DNA from: Heterocephalus glaber
Taxonomy: Eukaryota; Chordata; Mammalia; Rodentia; Bathyergidae
Direction: 5' to 3'
DNA: 64,000 bases
NCBI RefSeq assembly: GCF_000247695.1
Contig: NW_004624881.1
Coordinates: 3,387,338 to 3,451,337, forward strand
Shown here: piece after piece, positions 58,310 through 64,000 of the stretch
Numbering within the stretch: the first letter of the stretch is position 1
How the letters are laid out: each line of letters begins with the position of its first letter
Notes under the pieces: generated by a model
What the model was told of the DNA's origin: nothing
The model's database searches: none
What the model saw: only the letters and a program-made list of their open reading frames with translations
Position numbers and translations under genes: made by a program

Positions 58310-61300
58310 AACAAAAATAAAAATACAACCACTAACCATAAACATGAAATGAAACAGAAGAGTAGAATTAAAAAAGAATGTATTTTACTAATGTTTGAGT
58401 AGAATGAATTGTTTTTCCTCCAACACTTTGTTGTTTGTTAATTTGAACTTAATATCTGAATTGAAGGTTTGTTTTGTGATTCTTTCTGGTAACCATCAGG
58501 AAAATATATATATTATAAAGCCTAGAAGCATGGGCAGTAATCATCAGTCACAGACCTCCCTTCCTTCCTGGAAAACTCTTGGCTAACCCACTACTCAGGA
58601 TCACTACTAAGTCAAAGAGATCAAGGAATGGGAATTCCTAGTCACTTCATTTCACCATGGTATATCTACAATAGCAACTCATGTGTGTGACTCAGAATCT
58701 TTTGGTGTACAGAAATTCTGAGGTGTCAGATATCTTGTTTTCCTTTACTTTAAAAAATTCCTTGTGTTTCCCATTCCTATGATCAGAGCTTGATAAATCT
58801 TGATCCTCTCTTGGATTTTCTACCTATCAGATTCTTTAAAGACTTTCTTCTGACCTTTGTGAAATGTGTGAAATTTGTCCCCCACCAAATTCCGTCCTTG
58901 ATCTGTCAGTGTATTGTATGCCCTACAAGATCAGTTCTACTTTTAGCATATTATTTCAGTATGCTGTCATTCCTAATGATGTTTCTATTTTTGAAGCCCT
59001 AAAATCTCAAATTTGTTTGCATAGATTTTTATGCTTATTTTTCTTTTTTATGTAAGAAATTTATACCATGTATTTTTCATTTTTTCACAGGTCCAAACTA
59101 TAAGTACTATAATGGTAGAAATATGACATGGATATGGGGGTTAAATAAAATACAGACCAATGTGTGTGTTGTTCTTTCAATGACTTCATTTGTCATCATC
59201 AATCCACAGCACAGATTCTGCAAATTTTGGCATAAATTGCTTCTTTTCCCAAGTATGAAGGCACTGTTCTTTAATGGAAAGAAAATTTTTCTGAATTACA
59301 GTTAGGGCTGGAATGAGACTGGAGCCTGTGTAGTGGCTTAAGTTTCCAGTATTTCTGGTAATTTCTGGGTGAATGCATTCCTTTCCACTTGTGTGAATGT
59401 GATGCTTCTGCAAAGATCACACGTGATTCCGTACATCTGTCCAGGTCTCTGCCTGTGGACATGGGGGCACTGTGCCTGTCCTGCTCAGCACACATCTGCA
59501 CACATGGAGGCAAGACTTGGGCACAAGGCAAAGCTCCTCAACTAGAAAGGGAAGAATGAGCAGTAGCACACTCTCAATGCATAATTCTCCTACTCAAAAA
59601 AAAATTCTCCTACTCAGATCTAATTAGTTAAATTGAAACAAAATAATCATTAATAATTTATAGTAAAGTAAGAGAAAGAAAAAAATGAATACATTTCTTC
59701 CTGATAATTTTTCTCCTTTCTATGGCCTGGGTTTTCTTGGGAACTTTTGTCTGTAACTTAATTCCTGGTAGCCTCTCTTTCCCCTTCTCCCATCTCAAAA
59801 CTGGTGATCCTTTCACTCCCCATGCATGCACCAGCCCTTGCTGCCTGGGTTTGACTTCTCCTCTGGTTCCACCTCAGTCTGAGGTTTCATGCTGACTATA
59901 CACATGCCCTGATCTCCAGAGGAAAACCTGATGCCACCCACGTCCTGGCCAAGACAATGATTTAGGGAGGAATCAGGCATTGATGATTTTTCAGCAGGAG
60001 AAAAAAGGCAAGAACAGTTTGTTCCCATTAGATACTTGTAGTAATGTGAATCAGCTGTTACCTCATATGTCTTTGCTAATCATGCACCCATGCATGAAAG
60101 AAAGTTCCACAGGAAAATGGAGATGCGTCTTTATTGCTGTTTAATACAAAAGTACCACCACTGAAAAGCACATGATCAGAGAGCTGACAAGTACATGATG
60201 CCATGGGACATCTAAGCTAGCTGAGGTCATAGTCATCCTCTGCTTCGTACCATATTTGGGAAATAAAACTCATGACCTGATGGGTAAAGAAAAAACATAG
60301 GAGCACCATCACCATGACATATTTATCCCTTCAAATTGTATTCAGTATTTGTTTCATGTAACTAATGCACAAGTGCATATGATGGGCTGTTAAAATTTAG
60401 TGGGTAACTCAGAAGATACAACAAAATATTCACATGTACAGCATGATGTTGTGTGGTCATTAGGACCACAAAGGAGACTGGGGGTAGGGGCAGGGAGATG
60501 TTGGAGGAAGTCTCTGTAATGGCCATTGTGTGCCAATGTTTTGTAGTCTGAGTCTGGTTATTAAACATTCTACTTGGGAAGAACAACAAGAGGGAAGTCA
60601 TGAAGCAGCTTTTCTGGGCACGAGGACAACAGTGATGAGATGAGGAGAGTGTGTTTATAAAGCACAAGGCAGAAGTGGTTTTGTGTGGGAGGAAGTAAGG
60701 CCTCAGAACTTGACCCAGGTATGATGAGCAGCCAGTGGTGTGCCATGGTCCCGGGCCTGTTTCCAGACCTCACACAGTACACTCAGCTCAGTGGGCAGAG
60801 CTGGCGAGGGGTGCATGGAGAGCAGCACTCAGCAGACAGAAAGAGCAGCTGGAGATTGCTCTGGATTGAAAGGATAAAATGGCCATGTATCCCGGGCCCC
60901 TAACCCCAAGGTCTGTGCACATCACCACAGCCGGCTTCCTGTGAGGCAGGGGCAGTGTCCCATGATCATTCTCTCTGTTCTCCCTTGCACAGTGACTCTT
61001 GCATGGGAAGCTCACAACAAATCTACTGATGAAGAAAACCAAATACTAGCCTTAGGAAAACTTAGCATGACAGTTTAAACTCACAAGCTGTGACAGTAAA
61101 GGTTCAGAAATCAAACTTTTGCATAATTGCCCTGAAAATTTAGGATTGAAGATTGGGGCACTTTCTATATTTCCTTCTTTGATTTCAATTTTAATTCAAA
61201 CAATAAAATGTTCCAGAAGTTCTTGCCAGAGGTGCATTTCCGATAACAAACATGAACACAGAGTGTTTTGAGTTAATGAACTCAATGGGATGCTCATCTT

Positions 61301-64000
61301 GAAGGAAGACAAATGTTTGTATTTACATTTTCTGCAGCATAGGTTAGAACTTAGAATATCAAAACAATTGGCTGGCAGCAATAACTACAGATGCTTCATT
61401 TCATATACTGAAAATGGTCATTCTGTCAGGCAAGGCAAGGTAATACATCACTGATTGCAAGATCCTATACATCTGGGATATTGGAGTAAGAGCAAAGAGT
61501 CTGATTCCACTGTTGCCTAGCAGCTTCCTTCTCTAGGCATGGGACCTTGTTTAATGCACCAGGAATATTCAGAGCATAACTCTCTTGGTTACATTATAAC
61601 TTGGAGAATATTGCTTCTATGGTTAAAAATCAGTTTAAGATTAATGTCTTCTTTGATTCTCATAAAAGACATTGTTAAAACGTATAGAGTTTTAAGGTCT
61701 CAAATTCAATCCCTGGTAGCAAAAAATATATACATAGAGAGAGTTTAAGAATAACACTCATTTGAGAGAATCTAATTCAACTAAGTGTAGCAAGTAGAGG
61801 GTGATGAATTTAATTTGCACAAGTTACTATTAGTCCATACACGCCTTTAAAAGTATTAGAGATAATGATCCCATGGTCAATAAGCAATAGTTGATCTTCA
61901 TCTATCTCAATCCCAACAACATCAAAGGACAGCACAGAGTGGATCTGCAGTAAAGTCAATTGCCTTTGTCCAGTCATATTTATAGGTTAGAAATCATTGG
62001 GCCCCAGAGAGATCCACTATCTTAACTAAAGCAACAACTCTCCAGAACAGCACACTGCAGCTCTCTAAAAGTTTCATGCTACTTCCTGGCACAGTTTAAG
62101 TTCACACTTAGCATTTTCAATTTGTTGTGAGACTCCTAATTCTCTGTGCTGCAGAAAAGGCTTCCTTAAGGTAGGAAAACCACATCTCCAAAATATCCCC
62201 CTTAGTTAAAGCTGACCCAGAGCCACTTGGGTCAGTAATGGCATTTGGACTCACCTTGTCTGAATTCAGTTTGTATTTTTAGAGAGAAAGTATGACCACC
62301 AGTCCCTGCTGAGAGTCTGGAAGCACTCTAAAAATTTTAGACACAAAATTGCCCATGTGGGCTGTGCAACAAGATTGTGTCACTCGTTAGCCCACCCTGC
62401 ACCAAAATTCAACTCCTCTGCTGACAGGAGAAGGCATTCTTCACCTCCCCACTCACTAGAAAGAAGTTCTCAGGTGTAAGCTGTGAGATGCATTCCTCAC
62501 CACTCCTGTAATAGCTCTCTTTGCATTGAAACCAGGAAACAACCCCACCTTCTCTTGTGATATATTGCATATATTTCTTAACTAAAGCATCTTGCACTAT
62601 TATCTGGTTTGAGGGAAAACTGAGAATGACATTTCACAATTCACTCCCTCAGGTTCTACTGATGGAAAACAGAAGGACAAGCTGGTATGTTTTAAATGTT
62701 CAAGCTCATATCATCAAGCCTTAGATATCCCCCTCTTTTTTCTAATTGATTCCAAATGACCATGGCCAAAGGGACAAAATCTTGGTCATTTCACTTAACT
62801 GCTAATTTGGAGATAACTCATTTCTATTTAGAGCAAATCAACAAAATCAATCAAATTTATTCTAATAAATTCTTCTGCATTTACCTGTCAACCAGAATTA
62901 GGCTAAATAGGGATGCTTTTGATTTTACAGAGTATGATTTAGTAAATAATGTGAGGTAATTTTTTGAAATCCCCTTAATTAGTAAATTAGAAGCCTAAGA
63001 ATTAATGAAATTCTAGAGTCACTTATACATGTTCTATAATTAGTACAAGTACTAGTACAAGGACCATTTCTTCTCTACTGTTATCAAATTTTAAAAGAAA
63101 ATTATTGGTGATTGTGGATAAAATACATTATGCAATGAAAAACACTTCCTTCTGTTTTTCAAGGGCTACAATGATCTCTCCCAAATTAATCCAGTCAGCA
63201 ATTCTACTGCAGGGCAGACTTTACTCAAAGGAGTTGATTCAGTGAGAAAAATCTAGCTTGCCCGTTACACCTTGAGGTGCCCATCAGTTGTCAGAATCTA
63301 TTGAGATATTAGTCAGTTGCTAAGTTTTTAAAAATGGGCAAATTTGAGGGTGACTCTAGGAACTATGTAGCAAGAGGTACACTAAATGTTTACAACATGT
63401 CTGTTCAAGACACTGAATTTGTAAACATTAAGAACTCTAATGATGCCATTTGATGCAGAGTGATAAAGCCATTTTGGATAATTATCCGTGACCTGCGGTC
63501 TTTTATCATAGGAAGAAATGACAGAATATTAATTGGTGAGATTTTATTCAAGGACTATGACCTACAATTCCTAAACCCATGGCATATGTCACCAGTGGGC
63601 ACATACTATAATTACTGTAATTTGGAAAACCTGACAGCAGAACAGTGCTTCTAACCCAGGATCCCATGTCCCAAGGCCTGTGTTCTTCCATCACCAACGT
63701 AGGAAATGAAAGCTGAAATGAAGAGCTTCAAATGCATAATTAATCAAGGAGAAAGAATTAGAAGAAAGAAGTCAGGCAAATTGAAAATAAACAGAATTGG
63801 AAAACAGGATGCCTGTTCATAAGATATTTTCATGAAAAAGAGCACCTTAGGAACTTCATGAATATCAAACCAGCACTCCAAAGAATTTTGCACAATATCC
63901 TAGGAATAAACATTGAGGACAACAACCCCAGGAAGCAAAGCAGAATGAACCCATCTGGCATGACAAGAAATTAAATGTAAAGGGGGAGAACCCAACAAAA
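58310..64000. other. Gene-free terminal interval
   Basis: No gene or large element was recognised on either strand. A 3' half of an ID-type SINE may lie at 61690-61726 (aaggtctcaaattcaatccc then tggtagc and A-run). A GC-richer stretch at 60640-61010 has no persistent frame. 63670-63970 is A-rich with an L1-like flavour but without decisive motifs. Confidence 0.45.

Overview
The window looks like mammalian nuclear DNA, probably from a non-muroid rodent of the squirrel/beaver kind. It is AT-rich and has no dense coding. It carries ID-type (tRNA-derived) SINEs, B1-type 7SL SINEs, one dimeric B1-ID SINE, L1 fragments in both orientations, and two endogenous retroviruses of different classes. I found no gene with an intact, multi-exon or full-length structure. 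Everything gene-like is a pseudogene or a mobile-element remnant. Species assignment rests only on the SINE types and is uncertain.

Layout. 0.2-5.3 kb: a class I (gamma-type, HERV-H-like) provirus on the minus strand, with 5' LTR, a tRNA-His-like primer site, gag, protease and pol up to the start of integrase. It abuts an LTR-like piece of opposite orientation at 1-159. 5.3-7.7 kb: a segment ending in a broken OR2-type olfactory receptor (OR). The same segment recurs inverted at 24.9-27.3 kb, so the two form a large inverted duplication with a ~17 kb spacer. The spacer holds L1 fragments, a long inverted repeat (12.8-13.6 kb), a processed PRKCI-like pseudogene (14.3-15.9 kb), a small TA-flanked DNA transposon (17.4-17.7 kb), a candidate LTR and SINEs. 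28.2-31.5 kb: a class II (beta-type) ERV on the plus strand with LTR, Lys-tRNA-like primer site, gag, and a dUTPase remnant. A solo LTR of the same family, inverted and with a 5-bp target duplication, sits at 47.6-48.3 kb.

From 35.8 to 57.6 kb there are four more OR pseudogenes: one OR2AJ1-like and three OR2L-like. Together with the two in the inverted duplication this makes six, all disrupted, on both strands. The OR2L/OR2AJ subtypes suggest a cluster corresponding to the OR2 cluster of human 1q44 (inference). 58.3-64 kb has no recognisable gene.

There is no operon-like cooperation here. The region reads as a decaying edge of an OR2 cluster shaped by duplication, inversion and repeated retroelement insertion. 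The observations most worth following are the inverted duplication and its use as an empty-site comparator for the first provirus, the LTR pair with different numbers of an internal ~47-bp repeat, the TA-flanked transposon, and the 12.8/13.4 kb inverted repeat with a third diverged copy near 9.5 kb.
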